This document shows positions 35,593 to 42,770 of a DNA stretch of 64,000 nucleotides, piece after piece. Position 1 is the first letter of the stretch. Every line of letters starts with the position of its first letter. Both the position numbers and the translations under genes were made by a program. This stretch comes from JAVBQG01 sp031549185 (lineage in GTDB: Bacteria > Synergistota > Synergistia > Synergistales > Synergistaceae). The stretch is taken from positions 3,469-67,468 of the forward strand of contig JAVBQG010000018.1 in NCBI GenBank assembly GCA_031549185.1, read 5' to 3'. The notes beneath the pieces are model-generated. The model ran no database searches. It saw nothing but the letters and a program-made list of their open reading frames with translations, and was not told where the DNA came from.

Positions 35593-37083
35593 ATGGAAAA
35601 ATTGAAAAACCTGTTTGCCGTCTCTCTGGCATTGCTGCTGTTCACGGTTTTCGCAGACGGCGCCTTCGCGGCGCAAGTACCGGCGGCCTCCGGAGACGCA
35701 GAGCTCTCCGCGGGCGACTGGACGAGGCTGGCAAAGCGTTACCCGTACCCGCACATCTCCGGCGACATCGCGGACGCCCCCAAACCGGAGGTCCTCGCGA
35801 GCTGGTGGAATACGCTGGAGGACGACACGCTGACCGGATTGATCATGCGCTCTCTGAAGAACAACAGGGATCTTCAGTCTGCGAGAGCGAAGGTGATGGA
35901 GGCGCGGGCCGCGCTCGGAATCAGCAAGGCGGCCGTTCTGCCCTGGCTAGACAATATCGACTCGTGGACGCGCGGCAAGACGCCGGTCAACTCGACGGGT
36001 GACGGCGTGACGCGCGAGATCTATCGTCTGGGTATCGACGCGTCGTGGGAGATCGACATCTTCGGCGGGCAACGCGAGAACATCAAGGCGGGCACCGCGA
36101 CGCTGGAGGCGCAGTATGCGGCCCTGCACGCCACGTGGGTGACGCTCTCCTCGGAGGTGGCGCTGAACTACCTGACGCTGCGCACCCTGCAGGAGCGTCT
36201 CGACATCGCGCAGCAGAACCTCATCCTGCAGATGGACACGCTGGACCTGGTCCAGTCCAGGTTCGACGCGGGGCTGACGGACGCGCTCGCGCTGAGCCAG
36301 GCGCAGTACACCGTGGAGCAGACGAAGGCCGCCATCCCCCCGATTCGGTCGAGCATCGAGCAGACGACCAACGCGCTCGCCATCCTGGTGGGCGACGTGC
36401 CCGGAAGTCTGGGCGAGATGCTGGGCGAGAAGAAATCCCTGCCGAGGCCGGATGCGGTGAACCTCGTCGGAATTCCGGCGAACTACCTGCGGCAGAGGCC
36501 GGATATCCGTGCGGCGGAGCGGCAGTTGATCGCGCAGATCGCGCGCAAGAAATCGGCGGAGAAGGACCTGCTGCCGAAGTTCTACCTGCTCGGTTCGATC
36601 GGGCTAGAGTCGCTCAGCAGCGGCAGCCTCTTCTCGTCCGACAGCTTCAGTTACGGCTTCGGCCCCAGAATCACATGGCCGATCTTCCACGGCGGCGCGA
36701 TCCGCAACAACATCCGCGTACAGTCCGCCAGGGAAGAGCAGTATCTGGCGGCCTACGAAACCGCGGTCCTGAACGCCGTCGCGGAGGTGCGCAACGCGTT
36801 GACCGCCAACTATCAAGAGCGGATGCGCAACGACTCGCTCAAATCCGGCGTCGAAGCCGCGAGGACTGCGGTCGAGGTCGCCACCGACCGGTACAAGAAC
36901 GGGCTCTCCGATTTCAGCAACGTCATCAACGCGCAACGCGCGCTGCTGGTCCTCCAGGAGGAGTATATCGTCAGCGAGGGACAGGTGACGTCGAACATCG
37001 TACAGATCTTCAAAGCCCTCGGCGGCGGCTGGGCCCCGCTGGTGGCGGAGACCCAGGGCGAGGATACCGCGGCAAAAAAATAA
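35593..37083 (+). CDS. Outer-membrane efflux factor, NodT/OprM type
   Basis: A 496-residue TolC-family channel. A signal peptide ends near FADGAFAA (residues 24-31), with no lipobox, so unlike OprM it is probably not a lipoprotein. Two OEP repeats are visible: SASWWNTLEDD-like start (residues 75-85), LDLVQSRFDAGLTDALALSQAQ, the hallmark YLRQRPDIRAAERQLIAQIA (about residue 296), and VATDRYKNGLSDFSNVINAQR near the end. It starts 5 bases after the pump gene, so the three pump genes form one operon. A hairpin-rich repeat follows its stop. Confidence 0.94.
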   Translation: MEKLKNLFAVSLALLLFTVFADGAFAAQVPAASGDAELSAGDWTRLAKRYPYPHISGDIADAPKPEVLASWWNTLEDDTLTGLIMRSLKNNRDLQSARAKVMEARAALGISKAAVLPWLDNIDSWTRGKTPVNSTGDGVTREIYRLGIDASWEIDIFGGQRENIKAGTATLEAQYAALHATWVTLSSEVALNYLTLRTLQERLDIAQQNLILQMDTLDLVQSRFDAGLTDALALSQAQYTVEQTKAAIPPIRSSIEQTTNALAILVGDVPGSLGEMLGEKKSLPRPDAVNLVGIPANYLRQRPDIRAAERQLIAQIARKKSAEKDLLPKFYLLGSIGLESLSSGSLFSSDSFSYGFGPRITWPIFHGGAIRNNIRVQSAREEQYLAAYETAVLNAVAEVRNALTANYQERMRNDSLKSGVEAARTAVEVATDRYKNGLSDFSNVINAQRALLVLQEEYIVSEGQVTSNIVQIFKALGGGWAPLVAETQGEDTAAKK

Positions 37084-37220
37084 AACCGGACCTCACCCCC
37101 CTGCCCCCTCTCCGATGCGGAGAGGGGGAGAAGGGCAAGGCCCAAAACAAGCATTTTTCGGTTTTGTTTTGCTCCCCTCCCTCTCCGTATCGGAGAGGGA
37201 GGGGCCGGGGGTCGGTGCGG
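37084..37220. repeat. Hairpin-rich interspersed repeat, copy A
   Basis: About 137 bases between two convergent genes. It holds two strong hairpins: CCCCCTCTCCG (37104-37114) with 37118-37128, and CCCCTCCCTCTCCG (37174-37187) with 37191-37204. The segment TTTTGTTTTGCTCCCCTCCCT and the trailing GGAGGGGCCGGGGG recur in copy B (42090-42242). The hairpins may also end transcription of the efflux operon and of the flavoprotein gene. Confidence 0.75.
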
Positions 37221-37226
37221 TCGATC

Positions 37227-37784
37227 CTACAGGCTCTTCCCCAGTTCCTCCGCCCGTTTCAGCCACTCCTGCGCCTTCTCGGTAATCTCTCCCGCTCCGT
37301 GGATGCCGTTCACGCAGATCTCCCCGGCTACGTCCCATTTGCAGAAGTTGCAGGCAAGCTGGAACGACCTCTTGAGGCCGTCGAAGCACTCGTTATCCGT
37401 GTCGCCGGCGGTGGCGAGCAGAACGGTCCTGCGCCCCCTCATGTCGACCTTGGAGTTCGGCATGTAGTAGGGGAGCAGCCTGTCCCACGCTGGTTTCATG
37501 TACGTCGACCACGAGTAGAAATAGAGCGGCGTCGCGAACGCGATCACGTCGGCGTCGTCGAGCGCGGCGTAGACCTCCTGCATGTCGTCCTTCAGAAAGC
37601 AGTGGCTTCCGCTGGTCCAACACCGGCGGCAGTCGATGCACCCCGTCAGCTTCATCCCGTACAGGCGAACCGTCTCCACGGAGTAACCCGCCTCCGAGGC
37701 TCCTTTCGCAAGCGCGGCCGCGAGCCGTTCGCTGTTTCCGTCCTTGCGCGGGCTTCCGAGGAGTACGGCAAGTTTCTTTGGCAT
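37227..37784 (-). CDS. Iron-sulfur flavoprotein / NAD(P)H-dependent FMN reductase family
   Basis: A 185-residue flavodoxin-fold protein. KLAVLLGSPRKDGNSERLAAAL binds the FMN phosphate. It has a cysteine cluster CIDCRRCWTSGSHC (about residues 48-61), the compact CX2CX2CXnC motif of the iron-sulfur flavoproteins (Isf) of anaerobes, so it may carry a 4Fe-4S cluster. Further FMN contacts are in ATPLYFYSWS. A role in electron transfer or O2/H2O2 reduction is plausible, but the substrate is unknown. The ATG at 37784 is spaced correctly from AGGAG; an ATG two codons earlier is too close. Confidence 0.88.
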   Translation of the reverse strand: MPKKLAVLLGSPRKDGNSERLAAALAKGASEAGYSVETVRLYGMKLTGCIDCRRCWTSGSHCFLKDDMQEVYAALDDADVIAFATPLYFYSWSTYMKPAWDRLLPYYMPNSKVDMRGRRTVLLATAGDTDNECFDGLKRSFQLACNFCKWDVAGEICVNGIHGAGEITEKAQEWLKRAEELGKSL

Positions 37785-37875
37785 GAACATCGCTCCTTCT
37801 CGAAAAGAAAGAAATGTATATGGATATTGTCTGCGATGATACTATGGGGCGGATGTTTTTGTCAAAGGCGAGGGA

Positions 37876-37948
37876 GCCCGGCAAAAACGACAGGGCCCCG
37901 GATCAGACACACGCTGCCGATCCGGGGTCGTACTGTGAGTTGCCGGGC
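37876..37948 (-). terminator. Nested hairpin, probable terminator of the Spy-like gene
   Basis: An outer stem GCCCGGCAA (37876-37884) with TTGCCGGGC (37940-37948) encloses an inner stem CCCGGATC (37896-37903) with GATCCGGG (37919-37926). On the minus strand the inner hairpin, extended by ACGAC/GTCGT, runs into TTTTT. The remaining bases to 38044 show no gene. Confidence 0.6.
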
Positions 37949-38044
37949 CGTTTTACGGAGGTGACCGATTCGGCCCTTTTTTATGGGTATTGCGCTTCGA
38001 TGCCTGGTCTCGCGGGGTTTCCTGGTGTCGCTTGATCTAGGCGG

Positions 38045-38437
38045 TTACTTCTTGCCTTGCTGTGTTTTTTCTATTCTGTCGAGCCGCTGCGAGAAGGTCC
38101 AGTCAGAGATTTCCTGACGCAATTTCACGTTCTTCTCCCGCAGCCGCATGATCCTCGCACGGTCGATTGGCGATTTCTCCATCTCCGCGCGCATGTCGAT
38201 CATCAGTTTTTGAGACTCCGCTATTTTGTCCTTGATGGTCTGGGGCATGTTCTTGCGCAGGTTCTCCTGCCTTTTGCCGAATCTCTCTCCTTTCTGTTCG
38301 AACCTCGCGCAGGGGCGCCCGGAATTGCCGCCTCCGTACTGATCCCCATAGCCCCTGCCGTGCCACCCGTGCGCCATGGCGACGCTCGAGAGGCCCATGA
38401 CCGCTATGATCGCCAGGATTCCGATGCGTTTTTTCAT
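38045..38437 (-). CDS. Spy/CpxP-like small periplasmic protein
   Basis: A 130-residue protein with a signal peptide (RIGILAIIAVMGLSSVAMA) cleaved near residue 22. A short His/Gly/Tyr-rich stretch (HGWHGRGYGDQYGGG) follows, then a basic and acidic helical region (residues 45-125). Small helical secreted proteins of this kind include Spy/CpxP chaperones and heavy-metal sensor proteins; I see no clear LTxxQ motif, so the family is tentative. The histidine-rich start could bind metal. The ATG at 38437 is eight bases after GGAGGTG. A putative operator is found about 85 bases upstream. Confidence 0.65.
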   Translation of the reverse strand: MKKRIGILAIIAVMGLSSVAMAHGWHGRGYGDQYGGGNSGRPCARFEQKGERFGKRQENLRKNMPQTIKDKIAESQKLMIDMRAEMEKSPIDRARIMRLREKNVKLRQEISDWTFSQRLDRIEKTQQGKK

Positions 38438-38520
38438 CCCAGGAACACCTCCAAGATTTGATGTGAATATGCTACCCCCGATTGCGTGTTGGCGCATTGC
38501 GTATGCCGACAAATCGGGAG

Positions 38521-38536
38521 TTGTACAAAACTACAG
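38521..38536 (-). promoter_or_regulatory. Candidate operator, copy 1
   Basis: TTGTACAAAACTACAG upstream of the Spy-like gene closely resembles TTGTACAAATATACAA at 38827-38842, in front of the divergent hydrolase gene. Ten of the first ten bases agree except one, and both contain the palindrome TTGTACAA. Confidence 0.4.
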
Positions 38537-38565
38537 TTTGGGAGCGGTGCCGGCGGATACGAAAG

Positions 38566-38614
38566 GAGGCGGTCCCTTCCTGCCACACGCAAACAGGTCG
38601 GAACCGCCTCGTTC
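38566..38614. repeat. Long hairpin in a 450-base gene-free stretch
   Basis: GAGGCGGT (about 38566-38573) pairs with ACCGCCTC (about 38607-38614), with an inner CCTG/CAGG pair. Between the Spy-like start (38437) and the hydrolase start (38887) no credible gene is seen. The stretch holds this hairpin, two copies of an operator-like motif, and the hydrolase promoter. Confidence 0.45.
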
Positions 38615-38819
38615 ATACGGGAGTGTGGGCCGCGCGGAAGGGGTGACTTCTCACACAGCCCGCTTCTTGTTGGTGTTGCCTCTACTGCGCTTTGGTGCTG
38701 ATTCTATCTATGGTCTCAAACTCCCGCGAGAAAATCGCTTTCGCGAAAGTATGATTCCGAATCTCGATGTGCGTATAATAGCGACTTTCCAGCCGAGGCA
38801 CATTGTGGTTGCAGACAAC

Positions 38820-38849
38820 TTGCGGGTTGTACAAATATACAATTATAAT
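38820..38849 (+). promoter_or_regulatory. Promoter and candidate operator of the cysteine hydrolase gene
   Basis: TTGCGG (38820-38825), 18 bases, TATAAT (38844-38849). The spacer is filled by the palindromic TTGTACAAATATACAA (38827-38842; arms TTGTA/TACAA), well placed for repression. Confidence 0.65.
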
Positions 38850-38886
38850 GAACGCGCACGTGTACGGCTTGAAGGAGGGTTCGGAC

Positions 38887-39660
38887 ATGAAAGGGAACGC
38901 GCTGGTCATCGTCGATCCGCAGAACGATTTCTGCGACCAGAGGGGCAGCCTCTATGTGGATGGAGCTGCCGCGGACATTGTGAGATTGTCGAAATATATA
39001 AAGGAGATGGGCCGGGAGATCGGGGGAATCTTCATCTCGCTCGACTCGCACGACAGCGTGGCGATTTTTCATCCCGGCTTTTGGACGGACGAGGCGGGGG
39101 CGCACCCTGCAGGCTATACGACGATCACGCCGGACGATTTTCGGTCGAAAAAATGGAAGGTCATGTCCGCCGAGAGCGAACCCTTCGCCGAGCGGACCTT
39201 TGCGGTCATGGAGCGCAAGGGCATCGAAAATCTTATGGTCTGGCCGGAGCACTGCGTGGTCTCCACCTGGGGTCACCAGATCGCCGACCCCCTGCGCGAC
39301 GCGTTGCGCGGCTGGCGCGAGGAGACCGGGCGCGCCGTGCGCTACGTCTTCAAGGGGGAGAACCCCTACACGGACCAGTTCTCGATCTTCGAGGGTGTGG
39401 ACGACTCGTACCCCGAGACGGCATTTAACGAGCGCCTCTTCTCGCAGCTCGTGCAGTTCGAGAGCGTCTCGTTCGCGGGGGAGGCGCTCTCGCACTGCGT
39501 GCAGGAGTCCATTCCGCCGTATCTGCGGAAACTGGGGGAGGCGAAGCAGACCGTTCGCCTCTTTGTCGACTGCACGTCGCCGGTGAGCGGCTTCGACCGC
39601 GAGGCGTCGCTGGCGGTGCTCGGGGAGATGGGCGTGACGTTCGCGACGACGGCGGATTGA
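38887..39660 (+). CDS. Nicotinamidase/isochorismatase-like cysteine hydrolase
   Basis: A 257-residue member of the cysteine hydrolase superfamily. The catalytic aspartate is in LVIVDPQNDFCDQRGSL (about residues 5-21). A nicotinamidase-like MVWPEHCVVSTWGHQI lies near residue 118 and the nucleophile region is FAGEALSHCVQESI (cysteine about residue 206). The WP-x-HC motif favours nicotinamidase (nicotinamide to nicotinate) or a close relative over isochorismatase. The ATG has AAGGAGGG upstream. The gene has its own promoter with a palindromic element. Confidence 0.85.
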   Translation: MKGNALVIVDPQNDFCDQRGSLYVDGAAADIVRLSKYIKEMGREIGGIFISLDSHDSVAIFHPGFWTDEAGAHPAGYTTITPDDFRSKKWKVMSAESEPFAERTFAVMERKGIENLMVWPEHCVVSTWGHQIADPLRDALRGWREETGRAVRYVFKGENPYTDQFSIFEGVDDSYPETAFNERLFSQLVQFESVSFAGEALSHCVQESIPPYLRKLGEAKQTVRLFVDCTSPVSGFDREASLAVLGEMGVTFATTAD

Positions 39661-39674
39661 TAATTCCTCGCGGC

Positions 39675-39892
39675 GGGACTCCCTCCGTCAGCGCTGCGCG
39701 CTGCCACCTCCCTCGCCGAGGGAGGCAAAAAGACGAGTATTCGAGCACGTGGTTTTCTTCCGGGGGTATTGATCCTTGACGGACATTCAAGGGATCGATA
39801 CCCCCGGCCAATGATTCGGTGCTGTCCTGGCGTCTTCTGTCTCCCTCATAGAGGGGGGGGTGTCACGCGAAGCATGACAGGGGGAGTGCCTT
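39675..39892. mobile_element. MITE-like element with imperfect terminal inverted repeats
   Basis: About 218 non-coding bases. The left arm (39675-39726) and the reverse complement of the right arm (39840-39892) share the pattern ACTCCC, GTCA, GC..GCG..G, CACC, CCCTC, GAGGGAG. Each arm contains its own small hairpin. In the middle, CCGGGGGTAT (39760) pairs with ATACCCCCGG (ending 39807) in a further stem of about 20 bp. No transposase is present, so it would be moved in trans, if at all. Similar CTCCCTC...GAGGGAG repeats are common in gut anaerobes. Confidence 0.65.
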
Positions 39893-39910
39893 TGACCTTG
39901 ATGTATGAAT

Positions 39911-39940
39911 AAAAAAAAAGGAGACCTCGCGGTCTCCTTT
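39911..39940 (-). terminator. Terminator of tRNA-Pro
   Basis: On the minus strand the 10-bp stem AAAGGAGACC/GGTCTCCTTT (39940-39931 with 39926-39917) with loop GCGA is followed by a run of T residues. It lies 9 bases after the tRNA. Confidence 0.9.
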
Positions 39941-39948
39941 CGATTTTC

Positions 39949-40026
39949 TGGTCGGGATGAGAGGATTCGAACCTCCGACCACCTGCACCCCATGCAGGTG
40001 CGCTAGCCAGGCTGCGCTACATCCCG
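39949..40026 (-). tRNA. tRNA-Pro (anticodon GGG)
   Basis: The minus strand folds into a cloverleaf. The acceptor stem is CGGGATG (40026-40020) with CATCCCG (39959-39953), discriminator A, and CCA encoded in the DNA (39951-39949). The anticodon stem CCTGC/GCAGG holds loop ATGGGGT, giving anticodon GGG, which reads CCC and CCU. The T arm GGAGG-TTCGAAT-CCTCT is standard, as is the C1-G72 pair usual in bacterial tRNA-Pro. Confidence 0.96.
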
Positions 40027-40099
40027 AAAGCAGTGGTTATTGTACAGTCCTTTGCTGTATCGGTCAAGGACTTATTTTTGCGCGTTTTTGCCCGCGAAC

Positions 40100-40915
40100 C
40101 TAAGCCGCGGTCTCGAACGCCTGCCTGGGGTCGTCGTCGCGCGCGATTGCGGCGTCGTAGCCGTTCTGCGCGGTCCAGAGACCCTTGGGGGAGGTCTGTT
40201 TCGCGTAGGTATGCGCTACCTCGCGCATGCCATCCCTGGCCAGCTCGGCCCGCGCGGCGGAGGCCGCCTGCGCGGCACTTGCCGCGACGGAGATGTCCTG
40301 GCCCGACGGATCGCCGGGGGCCATCGCCGCGCTCATCACCTGGCGCGCGTTGCGAAGGGCCTCCTCGGGGTCGTTCGTCGCGGGGGTATTGATCGGCACC
40401 TCGCCGCCCGTGATGTATTTTTTGCCGTCGGGACCGGTGGTGTACGTATAGCTCACCGCGCCGCCGAATCTGCCCGCCGCGGCCTTGTGGGCCGCCTCGT
40501 GCGCGATCACCTCACGCTCGATCTGTTCGAGTTCCGCGATCGCGTCGTCGTGCGCCGTCTCCGGTTTTCCCCCGGACGCTTTCTCCTGCGGCGTTTCGGC
40601 TGTCTTGTCGGCGGGCTCGACGCCCTGGCGCGAGCTCGTCTTTCTGCCGCCGGGCACGCTGTCGACCACGTCTTCGGAGCCCGTGATCGTGACCTGCGCA
40701 CCGACGATGTACCGTTTGCCGTCGGGGCCGGTCGCGTAGATGTAGGTCGTGCTCGTATTGCCTCCGGCGGCGGACGCCTTCAAGGCGCGCTCCTGTGCGA
40801 GGACGTCGCGCTCCTGCGCGGACAGGCCAAGAGAGGGGGCCGCCGTCTCTTTCGGCGCCCTCAGTTTGTCCGATCCGTATATGAGCCCTGAATTGGCAGG
40901 AGCGGCAACGCGCAT
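40100..40915 (-). CDS. SprA-related protein with metalloprotease-like motif and internal duplication
   Basis: A 271-residue protein. The C-terminal half has REVIAHEAAHKAAAGRFGG (HEAAH near residue 139) followed by YTYTTGPDGKKYITGGEVPI. This is the signature of the SprA-related/putative metalloprotease family (DUF-type, PF12118 as I recall). The N-terminal half repeats the pattern in degraded form: RDVLAQERALKASAAGG then YIYATGPDGKRYIVGAQVTI, without the HExxH histidines. No signal peptide is visible. The alanine-rich helix near residues 205-235 could be a coiled coil. Function unknown. Position next to tRNA-Pro is probably incidental. Confidence 0.78.
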   Translation of the reverse strand: MRVAAPANSGLIYGSDKLRAPKETAAPSLGLSAQERDVLAQERALKASAAGGNTSTTYIYATGPDGKRYIVGAQVTITGSEDVVDSVPGGRKTSSRQGVEPADKTAETPQEKASGGKPETAHDDAIAELEQIEREVIAHEAAHKAAAGRFGGAVSYTYTTGPDGKKYITGGEVPINTPATNDPEEALRNARQVMSAAMAPGDPSGQDISVAASAAQAASAARAELARDGMREVAHTYAKQTSPKGLWTAQNGYDAAIARDDDPRQAFETAA

Positions 40916-40960
40916 GTCACACCTCCGGAGGGGAAGTCATTTTTGTTATTATACCTCTTT

Positions 40961-41950
40961 TTATAATTTAAGCCACTGACCGATCTTCGCTTCCTTCGCC
41001 TTTTTGAGGATCAGACGGGCGGTCATCACGTCGTGGCTCGCGATGCCCATGAAAACACAGGTCCTGCGCCCGCTCGTGACGGGTTTCTTGATGCCCGCGC
41101 AAATCTCGCCCATGTCGGCGTAGATGCCCTGGTTCTGCGGGTAGCCGTTCTGGAAGTAGACGCCGTGCTCCTGCGTCCAGAGGTACTGGCCCCTGTCGTC
41201 GCAGACGAAGGCCTCGGCCTTCGAGGCGGTCTCGGCGTCGAAGGTCGAGTCGTAGTCGGTGGTGATCACGAGTGCGTCCTTCTTGAGCCACCCAGCCTTC
41301 GCCGGACGGCTGGGGTTCTCGACGATCGGCGCGCTCGACGTGACGATGTCCGTGTCCGCGCAGGCCTCCTGCATGCCGGCGACCTTGACGAAATTCAGGT
41401 CGGTGAAGATCGCTCTCATCTCCGCGATGTACGCGTCGACCTGTGCGGGGAGCGGGTCGTACACCTTCACGTCTTTGATACCGGGCAGCGCGGTCTTGAT
41501 CGCGCGCAGGGTGATCTTGCCGATCGTGCCGAGGCCGATGACGGACATGGTGCTTGCGCCCGGGGAGGCGAGGTACTTCGCGCCGACGCCGGAGGCGGCG
41601 CCCGTGCGCCAGGTGGTCATCCAGTTCGCGTCCATGATCGCGGTGATGACGCCGGTGTCGGTGTCGTTTAGGCAGAAGATCCCGTTGTTGTAGGGGAGTT
41701 TTTTGGCCAGGTTCTGGGGGAAACCGGCGACCCACTTGAGGCCCGCCGTGTCGACTTCGCCGCCGATCCAGCACGGCATGGCGTGGATGTAACAGTTCTC
41801 CCTGGGGTGGACGCCCGGCTTGGGCGGCAGCTCCACCTTGCCCTCGCCCTTCAGCTTCCAGCCCAGTTCGATCTCCTTTAGCATCTCGTCCATCGTGATA
41901 CCGAGCGACTTTACATCATCCTGCGACAGGAACAGAACATCATACGCCAT
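40961..41950 (-). CDS. Ornithine cyclodeaminase / mu-crystallin family enzyme
   Basis: A 329-residue NAD(P)-dependent enzyme of the OCD family. The N-terminal substrate domain has PPKPGVHP, the lysine in TAGLKWVAGFPQN (about residue 71), and WRTGAASGVGAKYLA (arginine about 112). The Rossmann domain begins at VIGLGTIGKITLRAI (about residue 137). Family members deaminate ornithine to proline, reduce imino acids, or act as alanine or arginine dehydrogenases; the substrate here is open. An amino-acid fermenter could use it in ornithine or proline metabolism (inference). RBS and promoter upstream are weak; the region up to 42089 carries nothing I can name. Confidence 0.85.
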   Translation of the reverse strand: MAYDVLFLSQDDVKSLGITMDEMLKEIELGWKLKGEGKVELPPKPGVHPRENCYIHAMPCWIGGEVDTAGLKWVAGFPQNLAKKLPYNNGIFCLNDTDTGVITAIMDANWMTTWRTGAASGVGAKYLASPGASTMSVIGLGTIGKITLRAIKTALPGIKDVKVYDPLPAQVDAYIAEMRAIFTDLNFVKVAGMQEACADTDIVTSSAPIVENPSRPAKAGWLKKDALVITTDYDSTFDAETASKAEAFVCDDRGQYLWTQEHGVYFQNGYPQNQGIYADMGEICAGIKKPVTSGRRTCVFMGIASHDVMTARLILKKAKEAKIGQWLKL

Positions 41951-42089
41951 TACACATCACCCTCGCCTTTTCCGGAAATTTTTTGTTGCCGGTAAAAAAG
42001 AACGGATGTTACGCCTAGCGAATGCGTTGTTATTCTATTCTTCTTTTTGGCCTTCGTCCAGAGAGGGAAGTTTCCTGATAGAGTGTCTC

Positions 42090-42242
42090 AAACCCGATCT
42101 CTGCCCCCGACCCTCTCCCGAAGCGGGAAGAGGGTCGGGGGCAGGGTCAAAGGCAAAAGAAATTTTATTTTCAGTTTTGTTTTGCTCCCCTCCCTCCCCG
42201 TTTTGGGGTAGGGAGGGGCCGGGGGAGGGAGAGGTCGGGTTT
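42090..42242. repeat. Hairpin-rich interspersed repeat, copy B
   Basis: A 153-base element bounded by inverted ends AAACCCGA (42090-42097) and its complement TCGGGTTT ending near 42242. Two strong hairpins lie inside: TGCCCCCGACCCTCT (42102-42116) with 42129-42143, and CCCCTCCCTCCCC (42187-42199) with 42205-42218. It shares TTTTGTTTTGCTCCCCTCCCT and GGAGGGGCCGGGGG with copy A. Its right end touches the stop codon of the next gene. Confidence 0.8.
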
Positions 42243-42472
42243 CAGGCCCCCCGCGATCGATCGGTCTCTAGGTAACTGCGTATGAGCGACAGAAAAAGCT
42301 CCGCCAGTGTAAGAGCAGCCCTCGCGGTCACTTTCGACGAGCCGAGCGCCACGCCCGTCAGGCAGGCGACGCCAACCGAAACCAGCGGGTATCTGCGCAC
42401 GGCGTTCAACGGATCGGCCGCCCCTGCGCTAGCGAGAAATTTTTGTTTTGCCTGATCGAGGGCGGTGGTCAT
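42242..42472 (-). CDS. Small membrane protein, YqjK-like
   Basis: A 76-residue protein with a short N-terminal helix (TTALDQAKQKFLASAG), then a hydrophobic stretch RRYPLVSVGVACLTGVALGSS and a C-terminal helix. Sequence is too short for a firm family call. Position and features match the third partner of YqjD-YqjE-YqjK clusters of proteobacteria, which are inner-membrane proteins, YqjD being ribosome-associated. The ATG at 42472 lies 11 bases after the upstream stop. Its stop codon lies within the end of repeat B. Confidence 0.55.
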   Translation of the reverse strand: MTTALDQAKQKFLASAGAADPLNAVRRYPLVSVGVACLTGVALGSSKVTARAALTLAELFLSLIRSYLETDRSRGA

Positions 42473-42482
42473 CGATTCGCCC

Positions 42483-42761
42483 TTAGCTCCGCGTGATCTT
42501 CCCACCGTGGGCGAAGAGCACGAATGCCGCCAGCAGAGAGAACCCGCCCAGCACGAAGTAGGCGGCGATTCTGCCGATCAGGGGGACGAGCAGGTGATAG
42601 GCGCCGGCGACGATCAACGCAAGCCCCGCGACGGCGAGCGCGCCCGCGACGAGGAAGATGACAATGGCGAGGAAGAGGCGCACGGTCTTCTCCCGCAACG
42701 TGCGCCCTTCCTCTTCGATCAGTTCGAGAAAGTTGACCAACAGTTCCGCCAGAGCCTTCAC
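42483..42761 (-). CDS. Phage-holin-like membrane protein, YqjE-like
   Basis: A 92-residue protein with two transmembrane segments: FLAIVIFLVAGALAVAGLALIVAG and AAYFVLGGFSLLAAFVLFA. The acidic/basic N-terminal helix (LLVNFLELIEEEGRTLREKT) is cytoplasmic. The arrangement resembles the YqjE/phage holin superfamily III proteins that accompany YqjD. The start is a GTG at 42761, 9 bases after the YqjD-like stop. Function unknown; envelope stress or membrane-ribosome contact is suggested only by analogy. Confidence 0.65.
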   Translation of the reverse strand: MKALAELLVNFLELIEEEGRTLREKTVRLFLAIVIFLVAGALAVAGLALIVAGAYHLLVPLIGRIAAYFVLGGFSLLAAFVLFAHGGKITRS

Positions 42762-42770
42762 GGCTTGTTG

